Notes: generated by a model from the sequence alone, not told the origin. A stretch of DNA of 61,684 nt from Phycisphaerales bacterium (GCA_018644725.1 JABGPZ010000108.1:1-61684); one strand, 5' to 3'; counted from the stretch's first letter, positions 24,690 through 33,694 are shown. Program-made: numbers and translations.

Positions 24690-25321
24690 TTGGCACCGCC
24701 TTTGGCGTCTTTGTCGTTGGAGACGATTTCGTCGATCAGGCCATACTCCAGCCCCTCGGTGGGGGTCATGTAGCGGTCGCGCTCGGTCTCTTCGCAAATC
24801 TGCTCGGCCGTGCGGCCTGTGTGGTGCGCGAGAATCTCGTTCAGCACTTGTTTGCTGCGGAGGATTTCCTGCGCCTGGATTTTAATGTCCGAGGCCTGGC
24901 CGGTCACGCCGCCCCAGGGCTGGTGGACCATGATCTTGCTGTGGGGCAGGGCGAAGCGTTTGCCCTTGGAACCCGCAGCGAGCACGACGGCTGCACCGCT
25001 CGCGGCGAGGCCCACGCAGTAGGTGTTCACGTCGCAGCGGAGGAATTGCATCGTGTCGTAGATCGCCAGCGTGTCGTCGACGCTGCCGCCGGGCGAGTTG
25101 ATGTAGAGGTGGATGTCGCGGTTTGGAGCTTTGGATTGCAGCTCCAGCAGGCGCATGATCAGGCTTCCGGCCGACGAGGGGTTGATTTCGCCCCAGAGGA
25201 AGACGATCCGTTCGTCGGCGAGGCGTTCTTCCAGCGTCATTTCGCGTCGTGAGGCATATTCGGCCGCGGCGGATCCGCCAGCGAACGAGGCCTGCGGCGG
25301 TTGATAGTTCGGTCTGTGCAT
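24686..25321 (-). CDS. clpP: ATP-dependent Clp protease proteolytic subunit (first)
   Basis: About 211 residues from the ATG at 25321. The catalytic Ser lies in [14 protein letters not shown], where the residue after Ser is Gly instead of the usual Met; His is in [11 protein letters not shown] and Asp in the [10 protein letters not shown] segment. An N-terminal extension of about 25 residues ([15 protein letters not shown]...) precedes the family core. The pair of unequal ClpPs resembles systems in actinobacteria and other phyla, in which one ring is less active alone. It is the first gene of clpP-clpP-membrane protein. Confidence 0.95.
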   Translation of the reverse strand: MHRPNYQPPQASFAGGSAAAEYASRREMTLEERLADERIVFLWGEINPSSAGSLIMRLLELQSKAPNRDIHLYINSPGGSVDDTLAIYDTMQFLRCDVNTYCVGLAASGAAVVLAAGSKGKRFALPHSKIMVHQPWGGVTGQASDIKIQAQEILRSKQVLNEILAHHTGRTAEQICEETERDRYMTPTEGLEYGLIDEIVSNDKDAKGGAK

Positions 25322-25351
25322 GAGTAATCGTACCTTTCGTTTAGACCTACT

Positions 25352-25380
25352 ATCATAGCAATCTGCGAGGCCGATTGCAA
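25352..25380 (-). promoter_or_regulatory. Promoter of clpP operon
   Basis: On the minus strand: TTGCAA at 25380-25375, 17-base spacer, TATGAT at 25357-25352. Predicted start near 25345, about 24 bases before the ATG at 25321. Confidence 0.65.
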
Positions 25381-25410
25381 TTTTTCTGTAGAGTTGCGTC
25401 GGGCCTTGTG

Positions 25411-25416
25411 TATGAT
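25411..25416 (+). promoter_or_regulatory. -10 box of thiF-like gene, leaderless
   Basis: TATGAT ends 7 positions before the ATG, which puts +1 exactly at 25423, the A of the start codon. No good -35 hexamer is present and there is no ribosome site. Confidence 0.4.
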
Positions 25417-25422
25417 AGGCGC

Positions 25423-26235
25423 ATGGCGATCTTTGTGAACGAACAAGTTGCGGACGGTTTGGCTGGCGAGACGGCACTTGCGGCGGCGGGGCGATTGGAC
25501 CCGGCGGCCGACGTGATCGTGCTCAATGGCGCGGTGGTTTCGGCGGCGACGGATCGGCCGTTGGTCGACGGTGACCGGCTGGTGCTGATTGCGCGCGGCC
25601 GGGCCGTGGACGAAGCAATGCTCGAATCGCTCATGGCGGCACGACACACGCCGGGCGTCCATGCCAAGGTCAAAGCGGGCACGGTCGGCATCGCGGGCCT
25701 CGGCGGGCTGGGCTCGGCGGCGGCAGTCGCCCTCGCGCGGACTGGCGTGGGCAGGCTTGTGCTGGTGGATTTCGATATCGTCGAGCCGAGCAACCTCAAC
25801 CGCCAACACTTTTTCATTGACCAACTCGGCCAAAGCAAGGCCGACGCACTCGTCGATACACTGCGGCGGATCAATCCCTATCTACAATACGACGCGCATA
25901 CACTTCGCGTCACGCCCGAGAACGTTGCCGAACTGTTTGGCGAGTGTGACGTGCTGATTGAGGCGTTTGACGCGCCGGATCAGAAGGCGATGCTGCTGGA
26001 TACCTGGGGCGAGGTCGGCGGCGACAAACCGATCATCCTTGCGAGCGGCCTGGCGGGATATGAAACGGGCAACACCGTGCAGGTGCGCAAACTCGGCGCG
26101 TCTACGTATGTAGTTGGCGACGGCGAAACGGCTGCGGCCGAGGGCATGGGACTCATGGCCCCGCGCGTCGGCATCGCTGCATCCCAACAGGCCAACACCG
26201 CGCTACGATTGCTACTTGATGAAATGAATGTGTAG
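25423..26235 (+). CDS. ThiF family 2 protein with ThiS-like N-terminus
   Basis: About 270 residues. Residues 1-59 resemble the sulfur carrier ThiS (MAIFVNEQVADGLAG... LNGAVVS... VDGDRLVLIARG) but lack the C-terminal Gly-Gly. An E1-like adenylyltransferase domain follows, with the nucleotide loop GIAGLGGLGS at about 89-98, LVDFDIVEPSNLNRQ, and the aspartate of EAFDAPDQK. No CxxC zinc pair is present. This matches the ThiF family 2 proteins found in anaerobes. The role is presumed to be sulfur-carrier activation for thiamine or a related cofactor. No other thi gene is nearby. Confidence 0.82.
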   Translation: MAIFVNEQVADGLAGETALAAAGRLDPAADVIVLNGAVVSAATDRPLVDGDRLVLIARGRAVDEAMLESLMAARHTPGVHAKVKAGTVGIAGLGGLGSAAAVALARTGVGRLVLVDFDIVEPSNLNRQHFFIDQLGQSKADALVDTLRRINPYLQYDAHTLRVTPENVAELFGECDVLIEAFDAPDQKAMLLDTWGEVGGDKPIILASGLAGYETGNTVQVRKLGASTYVVGDGETAAAEGMGLMAPRVGIAASQQANTALRLLLDEMNV

Positions 26236-26252
26236 CAGCGAAACCCTCGCTG
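26236..26252. terminator. Hairpin between convergent genes
   Basis: CAGCGA at 26236-26241 and TCGCTG at 26247-26252 form a 6-bp stem with a 5-base loop, directly after the thiF-like stop and before the 3' end of the LRR gene. There is no T run, so termination is uncertain. Confidence 0.35.
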
Positions 26253-26257
26253 GGGAG

Positions 26258-28408
26258 TTACCAATACAACCCCCAATTTCGCATGACATCATAATACTTC
26301 GCATTGACGGAGAGGTTGGGGAGTTTGGTTTCCAGAGCGCTGATTCCCTGAGGGGTGGTCTTGGTTTTGTAGAGTCCGAGACGTTTCAGATTTGAGATGC
26401 TACCGAGATGTTCCAGCCCCTTATCTGAAATCTTCGTGTTGTGAAGATAGAGCAGTTTCAACTCCGGCACCAGTGTAAGGTGGCCGAGAGATTGATCGGT
26501 TACCGTGGATTTGCTCAGGTCGATAAACTCCAGTTTTGGGGCACCGGCGAGGTGCATTAAGCCTTCTCCGCTGATTTTGGCCCCGCTCATGTATAGCCGC
26601 TTGAGTTTGTTGAGCGTCTTGAAGGCCTTCATCTCATCGTCGGTGAAGTGTTTGTCATTCAGGTCCAGTTCCACGATGTTTGGGGTGTATTTGAGATATT
26701 CAAGCTTGGTGGTGTTTCGGGAGCGCATCCTGAGATGCTGGAGCTTTGTGAGCCCTTTGAGGTGTTCCATGCCAGGTCCCTTGATCTTCACCCCGTTTAG
26801 GGTGAGACGCTCGAGATTTGTCATGTTTTTGAGATGTATCAGGCCATCGTCGGTGATGGCTGTTCTGTTGAGATCCAGTATTTCCATCTTGACCATGCCG
26901 CTGATGTGTGCGAGATGAGTGTTGTTGATTTTCTGTAGCCCCATTTGGAGCTTTTTCATCTGTGTCAGATCCTTGAGATGGACCAATCCAGGGCCTTGGA
27001 GTTTAACCCCCTGAATGTTGAGTTCTTCGAGTTGGGTATGGGACTTGAGGTAGGCCAAGGAAGAATCTGTGACGCCGCTCCCCTGGAGATTGATTGTCTT
27101 GAGGTTCTTGATCCCTTTGAGGTAGCTCATTCCCATGTCGGTCACTTTGATATCACGAAGGTTCAATTCTTCCAGACTGTCCATCCCCTCCAGGCAGATC
27201 AGCCCCGCATTGGTGACGGGCATTTTATAGAGACTGAGTATTTGCAGGTTCTTCATGTTCCGCAGATGAACGAGCCCGAGGTCTGTCAATTTCTGGTAGC
27301 GGGGGAGTCGCTTGAGTCCAGTGAGCTTGCCTATGGCCGGCATGTCTTCATCGGAGAGATTGCGATCTAGTTCTAGACTTTCGAGCTGTTTGAGGGGGCT
27401 GAGGTGTTCAAGGCCCTTGCAGGTGATCTCTTCGGGCAGAGATAGCTTTTTGAGAGAAGGCATCGAACCGATGTGTTTGAGGTGTTTGTCTTCCAGGCCA
27501 TACACGTCGAGATTGAGGGTTTCAAGAGAAAAGAGAGATTTCAGGTGACTTACCGAACGGTCACTGAGCGTTGCGTAGTTCAAATTGAGCTCGCGCAATC
27601 TCGGTAGGACACTGAGATGACTCAGGCTATCTTTGGTAATGTTAACATTGGGTATCACCAGATTTTCAAGGTAGATCATCCCCGAGAGATATTGAAGGCA
27701 GCTCTCATCCGCCAGGGAGTAGAGTTTCAGTATTCGCAGATTGGTCAGGTCTTGGATGTGGGCAATGCCCTTGGCCGTGAGGTTGTCACTATCCAGATGG
27801 AGAGCTTCGAGGGTGAGTAGATCTTTTACGGCGGCAAAGCCATCGTCGGTGAGACCGCACTTGAGCAAATAGATGGTTTTTAAATTGGTAAATTGCTTGA
27901 AATATTGTAGGCCGCTTCCCGTGAAGTTTTCCGCGTAATGAAGATCAAACCAGTTCAGTTTGGTGCAGGTCGCGAAGGGTTCGAAGTCTTTATCACAAAT
28001 GGTGGGCGAGTTGTAGATTGCCACGCCTTCGATATATTCCAGGTAGGGGGCAAGTGCTTTGATTGCTTTTCCGTCAACTTCATAGAGATACAGAGAGGGG
28101 GTCTTGAAGGGTTTGAGTGCTTCGAAGGTTTCGTCCCACGTTTTTCCCGGATCGGGTTTAGTTAACCGGAGATACCAGCGGTGACAGGCTGGCACGGACA
28201 CAACCCCGCCGCCGGCGGGCAGTTCGGCAATGATTTTGCGATCGCCTCCATCTTTAACACGAGTAATGACCTTGCAACCGAAGGGAATGTTGTATTCCGC
28301 TTCTGCGTATTTGGGTTCTGCTTCGGGCTTGGTTTCGGCGATGGCGCATGCCGACCCGAGGCAGAGGACGGCCAGAGACGCGAGGAGCAAGATGCGTGAG
28401 TGGGTCAT
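26258..28408 (-). CDS. Secreted leucine-rich-repeat protein (large)
   Basis: 716 residues. A signal peptide (about 1-24, ending ACAIA) is followed by a short Cys-containing N-terminal domain and then about twenty repeats of roughly 24 residues, pattern LxxLxxLxLxxTxITDxGLxHL. The repeats run almost to the C-terminus, so this is a long curved binding surface with no enzyme domain. It is probably periplasmic or surface located and binds protein or polysaccharide. It lies 49 bases after the 520-residue secreted protein on the same strand, likely one operon. Base composition is clearly lower in GC than in the flanking ribosomal and clp genes. It is related to the LRR protein at 60499. Confidence 0.88.
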   Translation of the reverse strand: MTHSRILLLASLAVLCLGSACAIAETKPEAEPKYAEAEYNIPFGCKVITRVKDGGDRKIIAELPAGGGVVSVPACHRWYLRLTKPDPGKTWDETFEALKPFKTPSLYLYEVDGKAIKALAPYLEYIEGVAIYNSPTICDKDFEPFATCTKLNWFDLHYAENFTGSGLQYFKQFTNLKTIYLLKCGLTDDGFAAVKDLLTLEALHLDSDNLTAKGIAHIQDLTNLRILKLYSLADESCLQYLSGMIYLENLVIPNVNITKDSLSHLSVLPRLRELNLNYATLSDRSVSHLKSLFSLETLNLDVYGLEDKHLKHIGSMPSLKKLSLPEEITCKGLEHLSPLKQLESLELDRNLSDEDMPAIGKLTGLKRLPRYQKLTDLGLVHLRNMKNLQILSLYKMPVTNAGLICLEGMDSLEELNLRDIKVTDMGMSYLKGIKNLKTINLQGSGVTDSSLAYLKSHTQLEELNIQGVKLQGPGLVHLKDLTQMKKLQMGLQKINNTHLAHISGMVKMEILDLNRTAITDDGLIHLKNMTNLERLTLNGVKIKGPGMEHLKGLTKLQHLRMRSRNTTKLEYLKYTPNIVELDLNDKHFTDDEMKAFKTLNKLKRLYMSGAKISGEGLMHLAGAPKLEFIDLSKSTVTDQSLGHLTLVPELKLLYLHNTKISDKGLEHLGSISNLKRLGLYKTKTTPQGISALETKLPNLSVNAKYYDVMRNWGLYW

Positions 28409-28457
28409 TGAATTCTCCCTTCAATGCGAGGACATGGAGCAAGTTGGGGCGGTTGAA

Positions 28458-30020
28458 TTATTCCGCGGGCACGACCGGGATTTCGACGGGCGCTTCGGCG
28501 GGTTCGGCGGGTTCTGGTTTGATTTCGGGCTTCACTTCCAGTTTGGGTTCGTCCGTGACGGGCGGAACGCAAACGGCAGGTGCCTCTGGTTTCGCGGCTT
28601 CTTCGGCGGCTTTGGCGCGGGCCTCGGCGAGTTGCGGCGCGTAGTGCAGCACGAAGTTCCACACATCTTTGAGATTCGCGGTGGCCATGAAGGTGTGCCC
28701 GTGTGTTCCGGGTTCGGGGAACGAGATGTGTTCAGCGGGAAAGGCTAGAATCAACTCGTCAAAGTCAGCCTTCATTTCTGGAGCGGCCGCCGCGTTGGCG
28801 GTGAGGAAGTCGCCGAGGGTTTTGGCCCCGTTGTCGCTGCCGAGCATCGGGAGGCTGCGGAGCGTTTCGGCGAGTTTGTCGATTGCGCCTTGTTTGCTTG
28901 CCCCGTCGGAGCAGGATGTTGTCGTAAACGCCCATGCGGGGGTCGCGGCGACGAGATTCACCATCGCGGTTTGGACGCGGTCATAGGCCGGTACTACATA
29001 TAAGGGCGAGACGGCGGCGATGCCCATCGAGTCGAGATGGTCGGCCTTGGTGTTCTGCACGAACTTCACGAGCGTGGGAATGTGCTCGCGGGCCTCTTTG
29101 CTGCCGCGGGTTTCGACCCACCCCTTGAGATTCGCTACCGCCACCTTCAGCGAGGTTTGCACCTCGACCTCGCACACCATCACGTCGTGGTGATAGCGAA
29201 TGCCGGTGATGGCCGTGTTGCGCATGAGCGATTTGAGCACGGCGTGCATATCGTCCTTCTCCCCGAACAGCATCCGCGGCGTAAGGGCTTCGCCTTTGAG
29301 CGAGCCGACATGGATCGGGACGTCCGCGAGTTTCACCGCGAGGCGGTCGATGCCGTTGCGGCGGGCGGCGAGTCGGGTCAGGGCGCGCGCGGCGCGAACT
29401 TTGCGCGGCTGAAGGTTCTCCAGCCAGAGCTTCGGCAGGTGGTAGTCGGCCTTGAGGGTCTCGGGGTTGATTTTGTAGGCAGGCTGGTCGGCGAACTTCG
29501 TGGGGATCCACTGCGTGACCGAAACCGTGAGCGTTTTTTTCTCGTTGAGCGCGGGCATCATGTCAAAGTCGGAACCGCGGACGCGGGTCCCTGTATGATG
29601 TTTGGCGCTGACGGGTTTGAGTACGTCGGCGAGTTTGGCGATGTCGACCTTGAGTGAGGCGCTGATCCGCAGGGAATCTTTCTCCGCGGAGAGGGGCAGG
29701 TTATTGCGGAGCGATTCAAGATACGCGTCGAGGGCGGTGCGGACTTCGGGCAATTCTTCCAAGGTAGTCGAATTGTTGACTTGGAGCTTCAGCACGGCCT
29801 CGGTGAGTGCATTGGAAAATTTGACGTTCAACTCGTCCGCCGCACGTATGACCCGAGCTTCGGTGCTCGATGGATCGGCCTTGCGGGCCTTGGCGGGGTT
29901 GGCCAAGATCTCCTGGATGGGGTTGGTTTGCGGGGGAACAGATTCGGTTTGGGCCATCACCCCACCTGCAAAAGTGAGCAGGGCAGCGGCGATCAGAGTT
30001 GTTTGGATTCGGTATGGCAT
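28458..30020 (-). CDS. Secreted protein of unknown function with Pro/Glu tail
   Basis: About 520 residues from the ATG at 30020 (GGAG 10 bases upstream). A signal peptide (MPYRIQTTLIAAALLTFAGG, then VMA) is cleaved before QTESV. The middle is helical and soluble with no family I recognise; segments such as LRISASLKVDIAKLADVLKP and VKFVQNTKADHLDSMGIAAVSP could be part of a repeat-like or porin-accessory domain, but this is not established. The last 35 residues are rich in Pro, Glu and Val. Open frame upstream of the ATG covers the divergent promoter region and is not coding. Probably co-transcribed with the LRR gene that follows. Confidence 0.65.
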   Translation of the reverse strand: MPYRIQTTLIAAALLTFAGGVMAQTESVPPQTNPIQEILANPAKARKADPSSTEARVIRAADELNVKFSNALTEAVLKLQVNNSTTLEELPEVRTALDAYLESLRNNLPLSAEKDSLRISASLKVDIAKLADVLKPVSAKHHTGTRVRGSDFDMMPALNEKKTLTVSVTQWIPTKFADQPAYKINPETLKADYHLPKLWLENLQPRKVRAARALTRLAARRNGIDRLAVKLADVPIHVGSLKGEALTPRMLFGEKDDMHAVLKSLMRNTAITGIRYHHDVMVCEVEVQTSLKVAVANLKGWVETRGSKEAREHIPTLVKFVQNTKADHLDSMGIAAVSPLYVVPAYDRVQTAMVNLVAATPAWAFTTTSCSDGASKQGAIDKLAETLRSLPMLGSDNGAKTLGDFLTANAAAAPEMKADFDELILAFPAEHISFPEPGTHGHTFMATANLKDVWNFVLHYAPQLAEARAKAAEEAAKPEAPAVCVPPVTDEPKLEVKPEIKPEPAEPAEAPVEIPVVPAE

Positions 30021-30056
30021 GGTGGAAATCTCCGGAAAAAGGGAACTTGCGCGCCA

Positions 30057-30085
30057 ATTATAGCGGAAAGGGCGGGGGATTCCTA
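30057..30085 (-). promoter_or_regulatory. Promoter of secreted-protein/LRR operon
   Basis: Minus strand: TAGGAA at 30085-30080 (weak -35), 17-base spacer, perfect TATAAT at 30062-30057. Predicted start near 30050, 30 bases before the ATG. Confidence 0.5.
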
Positions 30086-30162
30086 CCAGGGAGTATAAAA
30101 ATCGGAAATTGTGCGATTGAAAGAACCAACAGGAAAAAACTGTAAAATTGTTCCAAATGACC

Positions 30163-30191
30163 TTGACAGATGGGGTCTCTATACGCATAAT
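30163..30191 (+). promoter_or_regulatory. Strong promoter of rplM-rpsI
   Basis: Perfect TTGACA at 30163-30168, 17-base spacer, CATAAT at 30186-30191. Predicted start near 30198. The leader of about 110 bases holds two hairpins: GCGGG/CCCGC at 30213-30231 and TGGAG/CTCCA at 30245-30262, the second extended by CG pairs. Confidence 0.75.
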
Positions 30192-30308
30192 ACTCCACCC
30201 AATACGGGATAGGCGGGACTGTTGCGCCCGCATGACGTCGCCGTTGGAGAAACGCAACTCCAGCGAAGGCATACACAAGACGACTTTTTTCGAAACACGG
30301 AAAGAGAC

Positions 30309-30746
30309 ATGACGCAAAAAACATACATGGCCAAGGCAGGCGAGCTCGAAACGAAATGGTGGGTCGTTGACGCGACAGACCAGGTCGTAGGCCGTCTCGC
30401 AACCAAAATTGCCACGATCCTTCAAGGCAAGCACCGACCCGAATTCACTCCCCACGTAGACACCGGCGACTTTGTCGTTGTGATCAACGCGGAGAAGATC
30501 AGGATGACCGGTGCCAACAAACCCGACCAGCGCATCTACCGCTCCTACAGCGGCTTCCCCTCGGGGCAGAAGGAAATCACCGCTCGTAAAATGATGGAAA
30601 TCCATCCTGAGCGCGTGTTGACCGCTGCGATCCGCCGCATGCTTCCCAAGAGCAAGCTGGGCGCTTCGATGTTGAAGAAACTGAAGGTCTACGCCGGCAA
30701 CGATCACAATCACCAGGCACAGCAGCCCGAAGCGCTGAGCCTCTAA
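30309..30746 (+). CDS. rplM: 50S ribosomal protein L13
   Basis: 145 residues, uL13. Conserved segments: WWVVDATDQVVGRLATKIA, GKHRPEFTPHVDTGDFVVV and RIYRSYSGFPSGQKE, then the AAIRRMLPKSKLG motif. It is an early-assembly protein of the large subunit. The start at 30309 is preceded by GGAAAGAG. It is followed by rpsI after 22 bases, the usual pair. An upstream extension is in frame but lies in the untranslated leader. Confidence 0.97.
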   Translation: MTQKTYMAKAGELETKWWVVDATDQVVGRLATKIATILQGKHRPEFTPHVDTGDFVVVINAEKIRMTGANKPDQRIYRSYSGFPSGQKEITARKMMEIHPERVLTAAIRRMLPKSKLGASMLKKLKVYAGNDHNHQAQQPEALSL

Positions 30747-30768
30747 GCGAGCTTGAGGGAACCCACTC

Positions 30769-31263
30769 ATGAGTGAAGAAACCACGACAGCCCCCGCCGA
30801 CGAAGTCCTCGTCGCCGAAGTCAAATCCGAAGCCCCCGCCGCCGGTCCGCGCACTGCCGCACCGTTGCCGGAAGGCCAACACTACATCTGGGGAACAGGC
30901 CGCCGCAAAGCGTCCGTCGCCCGCGTTCGCATTCGCCCCGGCAAGGGCGTGATCCTTGTGAACAAGCGCCCCCTGGAAGAATTCTTCAACCACATCGCTC
31001 ACCGCAACGCTGCGGTGGCTCCGCTCGTGGCCGCTGGCCTCACCGGTAGCTATGATGTGTGGGTCAACGTCAATGGTGGCGGGATGACCGGACAAGCCGA
31101 AGCAGTGATGCTCGGCCTGGCCCGCGCTCTCTCCAAGGCCATGCCCGACGTCGACCGCGAACTGCGCAACAAGGGCCTTCTGACCCGTGACGCGCGTGCT
31201 AAGGAACGTAAGAAGCCCGGTCAGCCCGGTGCTCGTAAGCGCTTCCAGTTCTCGAAGCGTTAA
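30769..31263 (+). CDS. rpsI: 30S ribosomal protein S9
   Basis: 164 residues, uS9. The family core runs from WGTGRRKASVARVRIRPG to the C-terminal KRFQFSKR, which reaches into the P site. A 35-residue N-terminal extension (EETTTAPADEVLVAEVKSE..., Ala/Glu/Pro rich) is longer than in most bacteria; such extensions occur in several PVC and Gram-negative lineages. A strong terminator follows. Confidence 0.97.
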   Translation: MSEETTTAPADEVLVAEVKSEAPAAGPRTAAPLPEGQHYIWGTGRRKASVARVRIRPGKGVILVNKRPLEEFFNHIAHRNAAVAPLVAAGLTGSYDVWVNVNGGGMTGQAEAVMLGLARALSKAMPDVDRELRNKGLLTRDARAKERKKPGQPGARKRFQFSKR

Positions 31264-31284
31264 TCGATCCTCGATCGCAATTCA

Positions 31285-31324
31285 CAAGGCCCTGGCAAAA
31301 ACAGCTGGGGCCTTGTTTTTTTTA
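31285..31324 (+). terminator. Rho-independent terminator after rpsI
   Basis: CAAGGCCC at 31285-31292 pairs with GGGCCTTG at 31308-31315; loop 15 bases, then a long T run. Confidence 0.9.
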
Positions 31325-31382
31325 CGGAAATTCCCGCAATGTGCCGATAAACTAAGGGACTTGCACCTTTTTGGAGATTCAC

Positions 31383-32396
31383 ATGAAACCGATTCGCATT
31401 GCACTCATTGGCGGCAGTGGCTATACCGGACTCGAAGTCCTGCGCTGGCTTGCGCGACACCCTCATGCCGAGGTCGTCGGAGTTTTTGGCTTCTCGAAGT
31501 CTGGCCCGATCGCCGAGATCCATCCGGTTCTCGCTGGACAGATTGACCTCGACCAGCAAACCTACTCGCCCGAGGCCGTCGCGGCCTGCCAGGCCGACCT
31601 CGCGATGCTCTGCGTCCCGCACCAGGTCGCGATGAGCTATATGCCCGCGCTGCGCGAAATGGGCCTGCGCGTGATCGACTGGTCGGCGGACTATCGCATC
31701 AAGGATGTCGCGGTCTATGAAGAGTGGTACTGCGAGCACACCGATACAGCTTCGCTTCCGGCCGCGGCGTATGGCCTGCCGGAATTTTATGCCGACGAGA
31801 TTGCGACCGCCGACATTGTCGCGAATCCAGGGTGCTACCCGACCTGTGCGGTCCTCGGTGTCGCGCCGATTCTTGCGGCCGGGTTGATCGAACCGGGCCT
31901 CGTGGTCAACGCCATCAGCGGCGTCAGCGGGGCAGGGCGCAAACCGTCCCAGGCGAATCACTTTCCCGAACGGAACGAAAATTTCGAGCCCTACAAAATG
32001 GGCGACCACCGACACATGCCCGAGATGGAACAGATTCTCGGCCAGATCACCGGCACCACGCCGGACGTGCTCTTCGTGCCACACCTCGCGCCGCTCGACC
32101 GCGGCATGCTCGCTAGCATCTATGCGACGCCCAAGGCTGGCGTGACCGAAGAACAGCTCTACGCCGCGCTCGATTCCGCGTACGCTGACAAGCCGTTTGT
32201 GCGCGTGCGCCGCGATGTGATTCCCGCGACGAAATATGTCGCGAACACGAACTTTTGCGACGTGGCGGTGCGCCTGAAGAAGGGCAAAGTGATGATCTTC
32301 TCGGCCATCGACAACTTGCTCAAGGGCGCGTCGACCCAGGCGATCCAGAACATGAACGTGATGTACGGCCTCGACGAAACGACCGGCCTGTACTAA
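31383..32396 (+). CDS. argC: N-acetyl-gamma-glutamyl-phosphate reductase
   Basis: About 337 residues. NADP-binding GGSGYTGLEVLRWL is at the N-terminus and the catalytic Cys lies in VANPGCYPTCAVLG (near residue 151). It carries out step 3 of arginine synthesis. The ATG at 31383 has GGAG 7 bases upstream. argJ follows after 28 bases. argB and argD are not in the window. Confidence 0.96.
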   Translation: MKPIRIALIGGSGYTGLEVLRWLARHPHAEVVGVFGFSKSGPIAEIHPVLAGQIDLDQQTYSPEAVAACQADLAMLCVPHQVAMSYMPALREMGLRVIDWSADYRIKDVAVYEEWYCEHTDTASLPAAAYGLPEFYADEIATADIVANPGCYPTCAVLGVAPILAAGLIEPGLVVNAISGVSGAGRKPSQANHFPERNENFEPYKMGDHRHMPEMEQILGQITGTTPDVLFVPHLAPLDRGMLASIYATPKAGVTEEQLYAALDSAYADKPFVRVRRDVIPATKYVANTNFCDVAVRLKKGKVMIFSAIDNLLKGASTQAIQNMNVMYGLDETTGLY

Positions 32397-32424
32397 TCCG
32401 TACGAATCGAAGATAGGAGCTTCC

Positions 32425-33633
32425 ATGCGACCGATTCAACACATTACACTGCCGGGCGGTTTTGTCGCTTCGGCCGGCACGGCGGGGATGAAACCCTCGG
32501 GCAAGCCCGACCTCGCGCTGATCGCCTCGGCCAATAAGCCCGTCGCCACGGCCGTCGTCACGACCTCCAACCAGGTCATCGGCGAGCCGATCCGGTGGGT
32601 GCGCGATATTCTGCCCAAGGGTTGCGGCAAGACGCGCGGCATCGTCATCAATTCCGGCAACGCCAACGTCGCCACGGGCAAAGCGGGATACCGCGACGCC
32701 GAGACCATGGCCAAGCTGACCGCCAAAGCGCTGGGTTGTGCGAAGGAAGAAATTCTTGTCGCATCGACCGGCATCATCGGCCACAAGTTACCGATGGAGA
32801 TCATTCGTCCCGCTCTTGTGCCGCTGGCCACAACCGTCGCCAAGCGAAACGACCAAGCTGTCGCCCAGGCGATTTTGACGACCGACCTCATTGCGAAGAC
32901 GGCCGTCGTGCGGACAAAGATCGGCCGAGCGAAAATTACATTCGGCGGCATCGCAAAAGGCTCGGGTATGATCGCGCCGTCGCTGGCGACGATGATCGCC
33001 GTGGTGACTACCGACGCGAAAATTTCTCCGACGAACCTCAAGCGTGCGCTCAAAGAGGCCGTCTTCGGCAGCTTCAACGCCGTGACGGTCGACTCTGACC
33101 AATCCACGTCCGACATCGTCGCCGTGTTCGCCTCGGGCGAAGCGGGCGAGACGATCAAGCCGAACACCGCTGGGTGGAAAAAATTCCTCGCCGCGCTCAA
33201 GGACGTCTGCGGAGCGCTTGCCTATTCCATCGCGGCCGACGGCGAAGGCGCGACCAAGGTGATCCGTGTGCAAATTCGCGGCGCGAAAACTGACGCCGAA
33301 GCCGCCGCCGCTGCCAAGGCCGTCGCCGACAGCCCACTGCTGAAATGCGCCATTCACGGCGGCGACCCCAACTGGGGCCGCATCGTCATGGGCGTTGGCA
33401 AATCGAGCGCCAAAGTCGATCAGGACAAACTGTCCTGCTGGATCGCGGGACACAAAGTCTTCGCGAAAGGCCGCCCGGTCAAATTCGATCGCGCCGCCGC
33501 GTCAACCGCGATTGTGGACTCCAAAGATGTTCTCATCGAGGCAGACCTCGGATTGGGCAAAGGCAAATATGAAGCCCTCGGATGCGACCTCTCCCACGCC
33601 TACGTCGACATCAACGCACTCTACTCGACGTAG
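32425..33633 (+). CDS. argJ: Glutamate N-acetyltransferase / ornithine acetyltransferase
   Basis: 402 residues. ArgJ is made as one chain that cuts itself; the site is visible as KGSGMIAPSLATMIAV, where the Thr of LATM becomes the nucleophile of the beta chain. Other signatures are STGIIGHKLPME, VDSDQSTSD and HGGDPNWGRI. It recycles the acetyl group from acetylornithine to glutamate and may also use acetyl-CoA, so the arginine route here is probably the cyclic type. It starts after AGGAG. Confidence 0.96.
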   Translation: MRPIQHITLPGGFVASAGTAGMKPSGKPDLALIASANKPVATAVVTTSNQVIGEPIRWVRDILPKGCGKTRGIVINSGNANVATGKAGYRDAETMAKLTAKALGCAKEEILVASTGIIGHKLPMEIIRPALVPLATTVAKRNDQAVAQAILTTDLIAKTAVVRTKIGRAKITFGGIAKGSGMIAPSLATMIAVVTTDAKISPTNLKRALKEAVFGSFNAVTVDSDQSTSDIVAVFASGEAGETIKPNTAGWKKFLAALKDVCGALAYSIAADGEGATKVIRVQIRGAKTDAEAAAAAKAVADSPLLKCAIHGGDPNWGRIVMGVGKSSAKVDQDKLSCWIAGHKVFAKGRPVKFDRAAASTAIVDSKDVLIEADLGLGKGKYEALGCDLSHAYVDINALYST

Positions 33634-33694
33634 ACAGAGAAGAGAGAAGAAGATAAATAGGCAAGAAGGGTATCTAAAGAAAGAGATAGAAAAA

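Noticed and set aside
30021-30854. N-terminal extension of the 520-residue secreted protein
   Set aside because: It would run through the divergent promoter region and rplM. The ATG at 30020 starts a good signal peptide with a ribosome site.
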